From assembly GCA_040217155.1 (NCBI GenBank), contig JAVJNS010000018.1, forward strand, positions 248,001 to 312,000: a stretch of 64,000 bases of DNA, read 5' to 3'. This stretch comes from Pelagibius sp040217155. Its GTDB lineage: Bacteria; Pseudomonadota; Alphaproteobacteria; Kiloniellales; Kiloniellaceae. The notes under the pieces were generated by a model that was not told the DNA's origin, did no database searches, and saw nothing but the letters and a program-made list of their open reading frames with translations. Position 1 is the stretch's first letter. Every line of letters starts with the position of its first letter. Shown here piece after piece: positions 16,443 to 25,287 of this stretch. The translations under genes were made by a program, and so were the position numbers.

Positions 16443-17390
16443 ATGCTCGCTTATACGCTAAAGCGCCTGATGCTGGCGGTGCCGGTACTGCTCGGCCTCA
16501 CGGTCATCGTCTTTCTCATCATGGCGATGATCCCCGGAGATCCGGCCACGGCTATTCTCGGTTCCTATGCTACGCCGGAGAACGTCGAACGGCTCAACCG
16601 CCAGCTCGGTCTCGACCGCAGCCTTGTAGAACAGTATTTCGTCTGGCTCGGTAACTTGCTGCAGGGCGACTTTGGGCGCTCCTACAATCTCAATCGCCCG
16701 GTGATCGACGAGGTTTTGGAGCGCTTTTCGGCCACCCTGATCCTGGCGGGCGCGGCCCTGCTGCTGTGTTCCGTCTTCGGCCTGCTTGCCGGCGTCGTGA
16801 CCGCTGTTCGCCAGTACGGCTGGACCGATAAGATCATCACGTTCTTCGTACTTGTCGGGATTTCGATTCCCTCGTTCTGGCTCGGCTTGCTGCTGGTCCT
16901 AGGTTTCGCGGTAACGCTGCCCTGGTTGCCGGCCAGCGGCATGTTCGCGATCTACGGCGGCGGCGATCTGCCAGACTTGCTTCGCCATCTGCTGCTGCCC
17001 GCAGTTACCCTGGCTGTGGTGGCCACCGGCGTCATCGCGCGGCTGACCCGCGCGGCGATGCTGGAGGTGTTGCGTCAGGACTACATCCGCACCGCACGCG
17101 CCAAGGGCGTTGATGAATTCCACGTGGTGTGCAGGCACGCCTTCAAGGCCGCCTTGGTGAGCGTAATTCCAGTGATCGGCGTGCAGGCCGGCTTCGTGCT
17201 GGGCGGGGCCGTCTACATCGAGACAGTGTTTCAGTGGCCGGGGATCGGCCGCATGCTGGTCACTGCCATCTCGACCCGAGACCTGTTGCTGGTGCAAGGG
17301 GGCGTTCTGATCGTTGCGGCCAGCTACGTCCTGTTCAACCTGCTGACCGACGTGCTGCAGCACCTGCTCGATCCGAGGCTCAAGACATGA
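16443..17390 (+). CDS. peptide-type ABC transporter permease (DppB-like)
   Basis: A 315-residue inner-membrane permease with six predicted helices, beginning MLAYTLKRLMLAVPVLLGL as DppB/GsiC-type proteins do. The family segments are MIPGDPATAILG, LGLDRSLVEQYFVWLGNLLQGDFG and, in the BPD domain, LRQDYIRTARAKGVDE, the EAA loop that contacts the ATPase. It ends by ATGA overlap with the fused permease-ATPase gene. A hairpin precedes it. Confidence 0.92.
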   Translation: MLAYTLKRLMLAVPVLLGLTVIVFLIMAMIPGDPATAILGSYATPENVERLNRQLGLDRSLVEQYFVWLGNLLQGDFGRSYNLNRPVIDEVLERFSATLILAGAALLLCSVFGLLAGVVTAVRQYGWTDKIITFFVLVGISIPSFWLGLLLVLGFAVTLPWLPASGMFAIYGGGDLPDLLRHLLLPAVTLAVVATGVIARLTRAAMLEVLRQDYIRTARAKGVDEFHVVCRHAFKAALVSVIPVIGVQAGFVLGGAVYIETVFQWPGIGRMLVTAISTRDLLLVQGGVLIVAASYVLFNLLTDVLQHLLDPRLKT

Positions 17391-19351
17391 GCGGCTCGCA
17401 GGCCGGCGTGACTGCTCCTTCCCGAACCGCGCGAGGTTCCGGCCGACCCTCGCCCGTGGCGCTGTTCTTGCGCAATCAACTGGCGGCATTCGGCGCGGGC
17501 CTGCTGCTGCTCATCATCCTGCTGGTGACCCTCACACCCTTCCTGCCGCTACAGGATCCGGCGGCGACCGACCCGGTCAACCGCCTGCTGCGGCCGCTCG
17601 ACACGGCACACCTGCTGGGCACCGATCACCTGGGGCGCGACATCCTCTCGCGGCTTCTGTGGGGCACGGGGGTCAGCCTGCTAGTTGGCCTCTCCGCGAC
17701 CTCTGTCGCCGCGCTATTCGGTTCGACCATCGGAATCGTCGCCGGCTTTTTTGGCGGTCGCGTGGATACACTGTTGATGCGCGGCATCGACATGCTGATG
17801 GCCTTTCCCTATATCCTGCTTGCACTGGCCATCGTCGCGGTCCTCGGCCCCGGCCTGCTGAACGCGCTCTTCGCCATCGCCATCGTCAATATTCCCTTCT
17901 TCGCCCGCAATCTCCGCGGCGTCACCTTGGGGCTGGCCAAGCGCGAGTTCATTGACGCTGCGCGGCTCTCTGGAAAGTCGAACCTCAGCATCCTGCTTAC
18001 CGAAGTGCTTCCCAATGTGTTGCCGGTGATTGTGATTACTGTGTCGACGACCGTCGGCTGGATGATTCTGGAGACCGCGGGCTTGAGTTTCTTAGGTCTC
18101 GGTGCTCAGCCGCCCGACGCCGACCTCGGCTCCATGCTCGGCGAGGGGCGCAAGCTGCTGATCACTGCGCCGCACGTCTCGGTCATTCCCGGCGTGATGA
18201 TCTTCCTCGTGGTGATGAGCATCAACCTGCTGGGGGACGGAATCCGAGACCTGCTGGATCCTCGCCTGAAGTCCGGCGCCCTGGCGCGCCCGGCGCCGAT
18301 CACAGAGGTAAGCCGCGCGGCCGTGCCGTCGGCAGATGCCGCCGTGCAGGAGGGCGCGGTCTTGGACGTGCAGGACCTTCAGACTCAGTTTGGCAGCGGG
18401 GGCAACGTCTATCATGCCGTCGATCGCGTTTCCTTCGATATCAAACCACATGAGTGTCTGGGACTGGTCGGCGAGTCCGGATCCGGCAAGTCAGTCACTG
18501 CCTTGTCGCTTCTCGGTCTAGTGGCGACTCCACCAGGGCGCATCGTCGGTGGTCAGGTTCTCCTGAACGGGCGTGATCTGTTGGGTCTTGATGCGGCAAG
18601 TCTGCGCGCCATTCGCGGCAACGACGTCGCTTATATCTTTCAGGATCCGCTGACGACATTGCATCCGCTGTTCACCATTGGCGACCAGATCGCCGAGGCG
18701 ATCCGTAGCCATCGGCCGGTGCCCTACAAAGAGGCGTGGGACGCAGCCGTAGTCCTGCTCGATGCGGTGCGCATTCCTAACGCCGCCGGCCGCGCCGGGG
18801 CCTACCCCCATGAGTTGTCCGGTGGCATGCGCCAGCGCGTTTCCATTGCCATGTCGTTGGCCAACGATCCGGCGTTGCTGATCGCCGATGAGCCGACCAC
18901 CGCCCTGGACGTGACAGTGCAGGCACAGGTGCTGAAGCTACTCGACCAATTGCGCGCCGACAGTGGCGCTTCGTTGCTGTTCATCACCCACGACTTCGGC
19001 GTCGTCTCCGAGGTCTGTCACCGCATCGCCGTCATGTATGCCGGACGCATCGTCGAGATCGGTCCGACGGAGCAGGTGCTGAACGCCCCCGCGCATCCCT
19101 ATACGGAGCGGCTCATCGCCTGCGTGCCGCGCCTGGGCGAGCCGGGCCGGCAGCTGGACGCGATTCCCGGCCTGCCGCCCGCCGCCAACGATCTCCCGCC
19201 GGGCTGCGCTTTCGCCGAGCGCTGCGCCCACGCGGAGGAAACCTGCCGTCAAGGCGACATCACGCTGGATGCACTGCATGGGCGGGGCAGCGGACACCAG
19301 GTCCGCTGCATCAAACCCAGGAGCCCACAAGCGCCAGGAGAAGCCTCATGA
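17387..19351 (+). CDS. fused ABC permease and ATP-binding protein (DppC-DppD fusion)
   Basis: One uninterrupted frame of 654 residues joins two proteins normally separate. Residues about 1-295 are a DppC-type permease: an N-terminal membrane helix near 30-50, LLGTDHLGRDILSRLLWG, then the EAA loop AKREFIDAARLSGKS. After a linker of about 30 residues (Ala/Pro rich), residues about 325-654 are a DppD ATPase: Walker A GESGSGKS, Q-loop FQDPLTTLHP, signature LSGGMRQRVSIAM, Walker B LLIADEP, H-loop FITHDFG. It ends with the Cys-rich oligopeptide-transporter tail CAFAERCAHAEETC. Start and stop both overlap neighbours by ATGA. Such fusions are known but uncommon. Confidence 0.92.
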   Translation: MSGSQAGVTAPSRTARGSGRPSPVALFLRNQLAAFGAGLLLLIILLVTLTPFLPLQDPAATDPVNRLLRPLDTAHLLGTDHLGRDILSRLLWGTGVSLLVGLSATSVAALFGSTIGIVAGFFGGRVDTLLMRGIDMLMAFPYILLALAIVAVLGPGLLNALFAIAIVNIPFFARNLRGVTLGLAKREFIDAARLSGKSNLSILLTEVLPNVLPVIVITVSTTVGWMILETAGLSFLGLGAQPPDADLGSMLGEGRKLLITAPHVSVIPGVMIFLVVMSINLLGDGIRDLLDPRLKSGALARPAPITEVSRAAVPSADAAVQEGAVLDVQDLQTQFGSGGNVYHAVDRVSFDIKPHECLGLVGESGSGKSVTALSLLGLVATPPGRIVGGQVLLNGRDLLGLDAASLRAIRGNDVAYIFQDPLTTLHPLFTIGDQIAEAIRSHRPVPYKEAWDAAVVLLDAVRIPNAAGRAGAYPHELSGGMRQRVSIAMSLANDPALLIADEPTTALDVTVQAQVLKLLDQLRADSGASLLFITHDFGVVSEVCHRIAVMYAGRIVEIGPTEQVLNAPAHPYTERLIACVPRLGEPGRQLDAIPGLPPAANDLPPGCAFAERCAHAEETCRQGDITLDALHGRGSGHQVRCIKPRSPQAPGEAS

Positions 19352-20343
19352 CGGCGCTAATGGCAGTTCATAACGTGACGCGGCGCTTCGGCGGTGGCCG
19401 CAACCTCTTCGGCCGGCCAAAGCCTACAGTTCATGCGGTGCAGGGCGTCACCTTCGAGCTGCGCCAAGGCGAGACACTTGGGATTGTCGGCGAATCTGGC
19501 TGTGGCAAGTCAACCCTTGCCAAGTTGATGGTCGGCCTGCAGAAGCCCAGCGAAGGTAGCGTTTTATTGGGTGGCGCCCAGGTGCATGATCCCGCCGCCT
19601 TCGACCGGCGGGCGCTGGCCAAACGAATCCAGTATGTCTTTCAGGACCCCTTGAGTTCACTCAACCCGCGCAAGACAATCCGCCAGATCCTCGAGGCGCC
19701 GCTCATTCACCTGCTGCACATGCCGGAAGCGGCGCGGCATGACAAACTGGCAGAGGTCATGGAGGCGGTGCGCCTGCGCCCGGAGTTTCTCGAACGCTAT
19801 CCGCATGAATTTTCCGGCGGCCAGGCGCAGCGGATCGGCATTGCCCGCGCGCTGGCGGCGGAGCCGGATATCCTGATCCTCGACGAGCCGGTCTCGGCGC
19901 TCGACGTCTCGGTGCAGGCGCAGGTGCTGAACCTCCTGGATCAGTTGAAGGTACAGTTCGATCTCACCTATGCCTTCATCAGTCACGACCTCGCGGTGGT
20001 GCAATCGGTTAGCGACCGGGTGTTGGTGATGTACTTCGGGCGGGTGGTGGAAGAAGGCAGTGTGGATGACCTCTTCCACCGGCCGCTGCATCCCTACACC
20101 CGCCTGCTCCTTTCCTCCGCGCCGGTGCCGGGTCGCAAGGGCATTGGCGCGGAATCGCAGATCGCCGAATTGCCCGATCCGTTGGCGCCGCCACCGGGCT
20201 GTGCTTTTGCCGCGCGTTGCCCCCACGTCACCGGGCTATGCCGCGATGCGGTGCCGTCGTTGGAACGTGACGGTGAATCCGCCTACGCCTGCTACCATCC
20301 GCGCAAGGATGTACCCCGGCCTGAAGAAGACCAGCAAGGATGA
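19348..20343 (+). CDS. peptide-type ABC transporter ATP-binding protein (DppF-like)
   Basis: The second ATPase of the importer, 331 residues. Walker A is GESGCGKSTLAKL, the Q-loop VFQDPLSSLNPRKTI, the signature FSGGQAQRIGIARAL, Walker B ILILDEP and the H-loop FISHDLAV. The C-terminal tail CAFAARCPHVTGLC is the Cys motif of the oligopeptide subfamily. It starts by ATGA overlap with the fused gene and is followed at 7 bases by the regulator gene. Confidence 0.93.
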   Translation: MTALMAVHNVTRRFGGGRNLFGRPKPTVHAVQGVTFELRQGETLGIVGESGCGKSTLAKLMVGLQKPSEGSVLLGGAQVHDPAAFDRRALAKRIQYVFQDPLSSLNPRKTIRQILEAPLIHLLHMPEAARHDKLAEVMEAVRLRPEFLERYPHEFSGGQAQRIGIARALAAEPDILILDEPVSALDVSVQAQVLNLLDQLKVQFDLTYAFISHDLAVVQSVSDRVLVMYFGRVVEEGSVDDLFHRPLHPYTRLLLSSAPVPGRKGIGAESQIAELPDPLAPPPGCAFAARCPHVTGLCRDAVPSLERDGESAYACYHPRKDVPRPEEDQQG

Positions 20344-20350
20344 CGGTGCA

Positions 20351-21142
20351 ATGAGCGAATCACTCGATAGCTCTCTGACGCCGGCGCCCGGCGGCGCCAG
20401 ACGGGGCGGCAAGAAGCGTCCGGTGCGCATCGCCGAAGAGATGAAGGACTGGATTGTGACCCACGGCCTCCAGCCCGGCGACCGGTTGCCAGGCGAACGT
20501 GAGATGATCGACCGCTTCCAGGCCAGCAAGGGCACCATCCGCGAAGCCCTGCGTGTGCTGGAAACGCAGGGCTTGGTCCGCAGCCGCACTGGCCCGGGCG
20601 GTGGCACCTTCGTCGAAGCGCTTTCCGGCGCGCGGGCGATGGAACTGCTCGGCAACTACTTCTTTTTTCAGAACCCGACCATCGGCGACATTTACGCTTT
20701 GCGCCGTGTCCTGGAACCCGAACTCGCGGCCAGCATCGTCGGCCGCCTCGGGGAAGGCGACTTCAAGCGGCTCGAGCAGACCATGCAGATTTACGTCGAG
20801 CCGCCCCGCGACCTGGAGGAAGAGCGCCGGCAGCGCCATGCCGAACTCGATTTCCATGGCATCCTCGTCGACTACTGCCCCAATCCGGTGCTCGCCTTCA
20901 TGTGCCGCTTTCTGCAGTCGCTGCTGCGCGACCTTACCGTGTGCAAGCGCATCTATGAGGTGCCAAATCCGGATCTGCGCGAGAGCGGGCTGACCTACCA
21001 GGTACGGCTGCTGCGTGCCCTACGCCGTAACGATGCGTCAGCGGCGCGGGAGGTTCTTTTCGAACATATGTGCGCAGCCCAGCGCTACATGGAAGAGCGC
21101 GAGGCGGTGCTGCAGACGAGGTTCCTGCAGGTCTCTGACTAG
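20351..21142 (+). CDS. FadR-like GntR family regulator (FCD domain)
   Basis: A 263-residue regulator. Residues about 20-90 form the winged helix (LQPGDRLPGEREMIDRF, then ASKGTIREALRVLETQGL, then a GPGGGTFV wing) and about 105-245 the FCD domain (IYALRRVLEPELAASIV; HAELDFHGILVDYCPNPVL). The ATG at 20351 follows the DppF-like stop by 7 bases, so it is co-transcribed with the importer and probably controls it in response to the imported compound. Its best operator candidates are the A+T-rich leader at 14613-14753 and the palindrome at 21336-21350. Confidence 0.88.
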   Translation: MSESLDSSLTPAPGGARRGGKKRPVRIAEEMKDWIVTHGLQPGDRLPGEREMIDRFQASKGTIREALRVLETQGLVRSRTGPGGGTFVEALSGARAMELLGNYFFFQNPTIGDIYALRRVLEPELAASIVGRLGEGDFKRLEQTMQIYVEPPRDLEEERRQRHAELDFHGILVDYCPNPVLAFMCRFLQSLLRDLTVCKRIYEVPNPDLRESGLTYQVRLLRALRRNDASAAREVLFEHMCAAQRYMEEREAVLQTRFLQVSD

Positions 21143-21734
21143 GAATGGCACCAAGCGTCAACAACCGCCGCTCTTAGCAAAATCCTGCGGAACGGCGAGA
21201 CACAGGTACCAACTGCTGCCGTCATCTCCTTCAACCAGGATTTAGGACACCGTCCAACCATTTGCCGAATGCGAAGGATGCAGAGCATCCGGAATGGCGC
21301 TTCAGGTCTTCCCTAATTATTTATACTAGTCTAAATGATTATAATAATCAGGAGTTTTGGCGCTCTACTATCATGCCGACGCTCAATTTCCGGAAGCCCG
21401 GAGCGCCGCAGAGTTTGCCGAAAAACTAAGTGATTTAGTCGATTTTCAACAACCTAGTTCATCACCATAAATACTCTCCGGCAACTTGCACCGGTACATC
21501 GCAAGCGAAATAAGAATGAGAACCTATATTTTTCTGCCTCATTTTTTACACGCAATGCCACAGGCGGAATCGTTGATCGCATCTCGTCCGCTGCGATATT
21601 GGAAACGTGTCCCTGCCCCGTTGCTTTGATGGCGCAAAGGCGGAGTCGCAGGAGCTCTGTCGGACGGGACCGCAGTCACCAGGCCTTGCTACTGGGCCGG
21701 CTCCGAGGCGCCTTTAGGGACCCGGAACGGAGAA
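21143..21734. other. 592-base gene-poor, partly A+T-rich spacer
   Basis: No convincing gene is present. From about 21300 to 21560 the composition drops far below the surroundings, with several short A+T blocks. It contains a perfect dyad (21336-21350). From 21609 to 21721 the G+C rises again and the ends GTCCCT (21609-21614) and AGGGAC (21716-21721) are complementary, which may close a structured leader of the following small gene. No inverted-repeat ends or transposase fragments of a mobile element are visible. Confidence 0.5.
21336..21350. promoter_or_regulatory. 15-base perfect palindrome TGATTAT-A-ATAATCA
   Basis: Seven-base arms TGATTAT and ATAATCA flank a central A, inside the A+T-rich part of the spacer 194 bases after the FadR-like gene. 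The length and symmetry fit a dimeric regulator site. Which regulator binds cannot be told from the sequence. Confidence 0.35.
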
Positions 21735-21974
21735 ATGAGTATGCCGCAAAGCATTGCACAGGTCGGACTCAGCGTTGGACAGCGCTTTCAGGAGATGCGC
21801 AAGGCCACGCGCCAATGGGAAGTGGAGTCCTTTTTCACGGATTCACACGCGGTGCGCCGGGTCTGCTTGCGTGATATCCTCGATCCGTCGCGCCGGGTGA
21901 CGATGACCTGTTCCGCTCTATTGGACCGCAGCCGCTTTCGCCCCGTGGACGTCCGTCTGCGTCGCTCGATGTAG
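21735..21974 (+). CDS. small hypothetical basic protein
   Basis: A 79-residue frame starts at an ATG with ACGGAG 5 bases upstream. The core segments are WEVESFFTDSHAVRRVCLRDI, a predicted pair of strands, and DPSRRVTMTCSALLDRSRFRPV, ending in a basic tail. The alternation of hydrophobic and charged residues suggests a small beta-rich domain; it has no signal peptide or membrane helix. The pattern looks like a real short protein rather than a shadow because no other frame codes here. No function is recognised. Confidence 0.5.
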   Translation: MSMPQSIAQVGLSVGQRFQEMRKATRQWEVESFFTDSHAVRRVCLRDILDPSRRVTMTCSALLDRSRFRPVDVRLRRSM

Positions 21975-22113
21975 AGCCCATTGCATTCGGATCGAGCAGG
22001 GCGGCACCAGTCATCCAACTTCCATGCGGTGCTATATGCGCTGCAATTGAATTTGCGCCAAGTCAGCACAATCGTTAACGAAAGCTTCAGGTCCTCTGGG
22101 GCATTCTTGAGGC

Positions 22114-22497
22114 ATGCTTGCTTCGTTGTTTCGACGCCTTTCGTCCCCTGCCAGTGATCGTCGCCGAGAGCCGCGCGGCAATCACATCGACGGCAAGGTT
22201 TCGGTCGACGGTCGAGCCTATCCCTTGAAAGACTGGTCGCGCCGTGGCTTCTCCGCCGGCGCCTACACCGCCGAACACTATCCCGGAGACAAGATCAACC
22301 TGATCGTCGAGCTTGACGCTGACGGAGAGCCCCTGGTTTTCGACTGCGAGGCAGTGGTGGTCTGGGTCGAGCGCGACCGCAAGGAACTCGCTGGCGTCTT
22401 CACCAATATCGATCGGCGCGTGCAAGAGAAAATCATGCGCACGATCTTCGCGCGCCAAGCTGCGGCGCAGCAGCAAGGCTCCTCAACGCACATCTAG
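22114..22497 (+). CDS. PilZ domain protein
   Basis: A 127-residue single-domain protein. The c-di-GMP-binding motifs are present: an arginine-rich RRREPR near residue 17 and DWSRRGFSAG (the D/N-x-S-x-x-G box) near residue 40, followed by a beta-barrel region (EAVVVWVERDRKELAGVFTNI). It is probably a cytoplasmic c-di-GMP receptor. The RxxxR and DxSxxG spacing is regular, so ligand binding is likely. It is a stand-alone gene; a DUF1289 gene is convergent just downstream. Confidence 0.82.
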   Translation: MLASLFRRLSSPASDRRREPRGNHIDGKVSVDGRAYPLKDWSRRGFSAGAYTAEHYPGDKINLIVELDADGEPLVFDCEAVVVWVERDRKELAGVFTNIDRRVQEKIMRTIFARQAAAQQQGSSTHI

Positions 22498-22512
22498 AGT
22501 CTTTCCGGAAAC

Positions 22513-22731
22513 CTACTGCCGCTTTGCGACCTCCGCCAGGACGGCGCGCTTCTGATCGGCGGTGAGAATCGGCCAGTTGCGGATCTCGTCGATGTGCCGT
22601 CGGCAGCCAAGGCAGAGATCTGTCTTGGGGTCAACCTGACAGACGGCAATACAGGGCGACGGGACGGAGGTGTCGAACACCCGTCGTGGCCGATTGCGTC
22701 GCCGGGCCCTGCGGCTGTCGTCTTCGCTCAC
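22513..22731 (-). CDS. DUF1289 family cysteine-rich protein
   Basis: A 72-residue protein with the DUF1289 signature: SPCIAVCQVD, then DLCLGCRRHIDEIRNW. The four cysteines could bind a metal. The GTG at 22731 is chosen because AAGGTGGAG precedes it; a longer frame from 22797 lacks a ribosome site and family similarity. The function of the family is unknown. Confidence 0.82.
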   Translation of the reverse strand: MSEDDSRRARRRNRPRRVFDTSVPSPCIAVCQVDPKTDLCLGCRRHIDEIRNWPILTADQKRAVLAEVAKRQ

Positions 22732-22936
22732 TTGGCTCCACCTTTCCCGGCAAATTGATCGCCGCGCCTGCCGCAGGTTCCCTGAATGCCGTGCCACTTT
22801 CGCTGCTGTCCGGCCAATAGCAGCAAGACAGGGCCGTTTTCAAGCCTGTCGAGCCTGCTTATGATCCGCTGGTTCGGAAGCTCTGCCGCTCGCAGCCCGC
22901 GCAAAAATACGGGAACAAGGCATTAGAGGAACGAAA

Positions 22937-24637
22937 ATGGTCCGGCGCTTGCGGCTGATCAGTGGTCTGACGCTCTTTATCTACGTATTCACGCATCTGC
23001 TGAATTTAACCCTGGGGTTAGTGTCGTTCCCGGCGCTGGAGGCAGGACGGGAGGTTTTTCTGCTGTTCTGGCGGTCGCTGCCGCTGACCGTGGTGCTGTA
23101 CGCGGCACTGCTGGTGCATCTGGCATTGGCCTACTATGCGATCTTCAGGCGCGAAAGCCTGGTAATGCCGCCAGTCGAAGCTTTGCGCTATCTCTTCGGT
23201 GTGCTGATTATCCCGCTTGCGGCGTTGCACATCCTGGGCACGCGTCTGGTGCATGAGGTCTTCGGCGTCGACGACAGCTATCTCTACATCGTTACAGTGC
23301 AGTGGAGCTTCAATCTGCGCGATGCCCTGCAGCAAGCTCTTCTGGTTCTCGTGGTCTGGACCCACGGCTGCATTGGGCTGCATATCTGGCTGCGCCTGAA
23401 AGGCTGGTATCCTCGCGTTGCGCCCTACGGTCTGGTGGCGGCCGTCTTACTGCCGACGCTGGCGCTCGGCGGCTACCTGACCGCCGGGCGCGAAGTTCTG
23501 CGCAATGCCGCGGATCCGAATTTCATTCCCGGGGTGTTGGCCAGGGCCAATGCGCTATCAGGGGCCGAACGCGACGAGATCTTGGCACTGCGCGATGGCG
23601 TGGTAATCGGCTTCTTCGTGCTGCTGGCGTCGACTCTGGCGTTGCGTCTGCTGTGGCGGCTCTGGCGCCGGCGGCAGGGCATGGTGCGGCTCAGCTATCC
23701 GGGCGGGCAGCAGGTCAGTGTCCGCAAAGGTGAGACCATCCTGGCCGCCAGCCACGCCGCCAACATCCCTCATGCCTCGGTCTGCGGAGGACGTGGGCGC
23801 TGTTCGACCTGTCGTGTTCGGCTCGGGCGCGGTGGTGCCGCTCTACCGCCGCCAACGCCGGAAGAACGCCGTGTCCTGGCGCGGGTTGGCGCGGCACCGA
23901 ACGTGCGCCTGGCGTGCCAGGCGGCGGTCTTCGCCGACTGCGAAGTAACACCGATGCTCCCGGCTACGGCTGGGCCGCGGCTGGCCCGGCAGCGGCCGGG
24001 CTATCTGCAGGGTGACGAACGCGAAATCGCCATCCTCTTTGCCGATCTGCGCGGTTTCACCACACTTTCCGAGGACCGCCTGCCCTACGACGTGGTTTTC
24101 GTGCTGAACCGCTATTTTACGGCCATGGGCACTGCAGTGGAGGCTGCGGGTGGCCGCGTGGACAAGTTCATTGGAGATGGGGTCATGGCGCTGTTCGGGA
24201 TCGAGCAGGGCATCGCCCAGGGCAGCCGCAATGCACTTGACGCGGCGCGCAGGATGGCTCAGTCGCTTGAAGAACTGAACCGTAGCCTGGCTTCCGATCT
24301 GCCGGATCCGCTGCGCATCGGCATTGGATTGCACAGCGGCGCGGTCATCGTTGGAGAGATGGGGTACGGCCGGGCCACCTCCCTGACCGCCATAGGAGAT
24401 GCCGTAAACACGGCCAGCCGGTTGGAGTCTTTGACGAAGGAGTACAGCGCCCAGCTCATCGTGTCGGCGCCATTGGCCGGTCACGCCGGAGTCGATCTTA
24501 CGGCCTTTCCGCGACAGCAGATCGATGTGCGCGGGCGTGCCCAGCCGCTCGATATCCATGTGCTTGAAAGTGCTCTTGATCTGCCGGATCTTTCCGTGAG
24601 ATCAGAGGCTCCAACCAAGGCCGCTGAGCGCGTCTAA
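22937..24637 (+). CDS. cyaC: redox-responsive class III adenylate cyclase (diheme-type membrane anchor, 2Fe-2S, cyclase)
   Basis: A 566-residue cyclase in three parts. Residues 1-240 form six membrane helices with histidines at 20, 61, 98, 106, 143 and 149, as in the heme-b anchors of succinate:quinone oxidoreductases. Residues about 250-345 are a ferredoxin fold with C283, C289, C292 and C327 for a 2Fe-2S cluster. Residues about 360-550 are the catalytic domain with metal-binding D370 and D414, K410 in VDKFIGDG as adenine-selecting lysine, and TAIGDAVNTASR. The layout matches CyaC of Sinorhizobium meliloti, a quinone/oxygen-responsive cyclase. GAGGAACG precedes the ATG. It probably makes cAMP according to the redox state of the quinone pool. 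Confidence 0.9.
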   Translation: MVRRLRLISGLTLFIYVFTHLLNLTLGLVSFPALEAGREVFLLFWRSLPLTVVLYAALLVHLALAYYAIFRRESLVMPPVEALRYLFGVLIIPLAALHILGTRLVHEVFGVDDSYLYIVTVQWSFNLRDALQQALLVLVVWTHGCIGLHIWLRLKGWYPRVAPYGLVAAVLLPTLALGGYLTAGREVLRNAADPNFIPGVLARANALSGAERDEILALRDGVVIGFFVLLASTLALRLLWRLWRRRQGMVRLSYPGGQQVSVRKGETILAASHAANIPHASVCGGRGRCSTCRVRLGRGGAALPPPTPEERRVLARVGAAPNVRLACQAAVFADCEVTPMLPATAGPRLARQRPGYLQGDEREIAILFADLRGFTTLSEDRLPYDVVFVLNRYFTAMGTAVEAAGGRVDKFIGDGVMALFGIEQGIAQGSRNALDAARRMAQSLEELNRSLASDLPDPLRIGIGLHSGAVIVGEMGYGRATSLTAIGDAVNTASRLESLTKEYSAQLIVSAPLAGHAGVDLTAFPRQQIDVRGRAQPLDIHVLESALDLPDLSVRSEAPTKAAERV

Positions 24638-25110
24638 CTGCCCGACTTGGCCTTGTAGGCGGCGATGGCCTCTTTCAACTCGGTGTACTCGTCGCAGCCG
24701 AAAAAGCAGGCTTCATCCAGGGTTTTCAGGCGTTCCTCGGCTTTCGGCAGGTCGCCGAGGATCAGATACAGTTCCCCTAGGTACTCGTTGGCACCGCGGT
24801 GGCGCGGCTCCAATGCCAGCGCCGCGTGATAGTGGGTCAGGGCAGCGTCGTGGTTGCCAATCTGGCGGTTGCTGTAGCCGAGGTAGTTGAAGGCATCGGC
24901 GTTCTTCTTGTCGGTGGCGACGACATTTTCCAGGAGAGGAATGGCTTCAGCGTACTTTCCATCGTCCATCAGTTGCTTAGCGGAGAGAAAGTTCGGGTCC
25001 ATCGCCTTTTTGGCGCCATCGTCGCTACCGCTGCCCATGGCGGCGGCCGAACCGCTGGCCACTGCAAAGACGAGTGCGAAGGGGGTGATCAGTTTCAGGA
25101 TTCTGCTCAT
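24634..25110 (-). CDS. exported TPR repeat protein
   Basis: A 158-residue protein with a signal peptide of about 24 residues (MSRILKLITPFALVFAVASG) and two or three tetratricopeptide repeats: AKQLMDDGKYAEAIPLLENV, ADAFNYLGYSNRQIGNHDAAL and ANEYLGELYLILGDLPKAEE. Two cysteines near the C-terminus (ACFFGC) could form a disulfide. The ATG at 25110 has AGAGGA upstream. It is convergent with the cyclase and overlaps its stop by 4 bases. It probably acts as a periplasmic scaffold; the partner is unknown. Confidence 0.82.
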   Translation of the reverse strand: MSRILKLITPFALVFAVASGSAAAMGSGSDDGAKKAMDPNFLSAKQLMDDGKYAEAIPLLENVVATDKKNADAFNYLGYSNRQIGNHDAALTHYHAALALEPRHRGANEYLGELYLILGDLPKAEERLKTLDEACFFGCDEYTELKEAIAAYKAKSGS

Positions 25111-25287
25111 CGGATCCTCTTCTTGTTCTCCCAGTTTGGCTGGTACTTTGCCGGCCATGCAGCAGGCCGGCTATGCGTTGGGAGGCTGCTTTTCACCAAA
25201 TCACTTACGCGCAATCACTCGAGAAGCACACAGGCCAGCTTTCCAATACCATATACGCAGGTGCCGCGCATTCGGATGCAGGCTGCT

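Noticed and set aside
17129..17386. Upstream extension of the fused permease-ATPase frame
   Set aside because: It lies entirely within the DppB-like gene in another frame; the ATG at 17387 overlaps that gene's stop in the usual coupled way.
21300..21560. Insertion sequence or prophage remnant in the A+T-rich spacer
   Set aside because: No terminal inverted repeats, target duplication or transposase/integrase fragments are visible; only a short dyad is seen.
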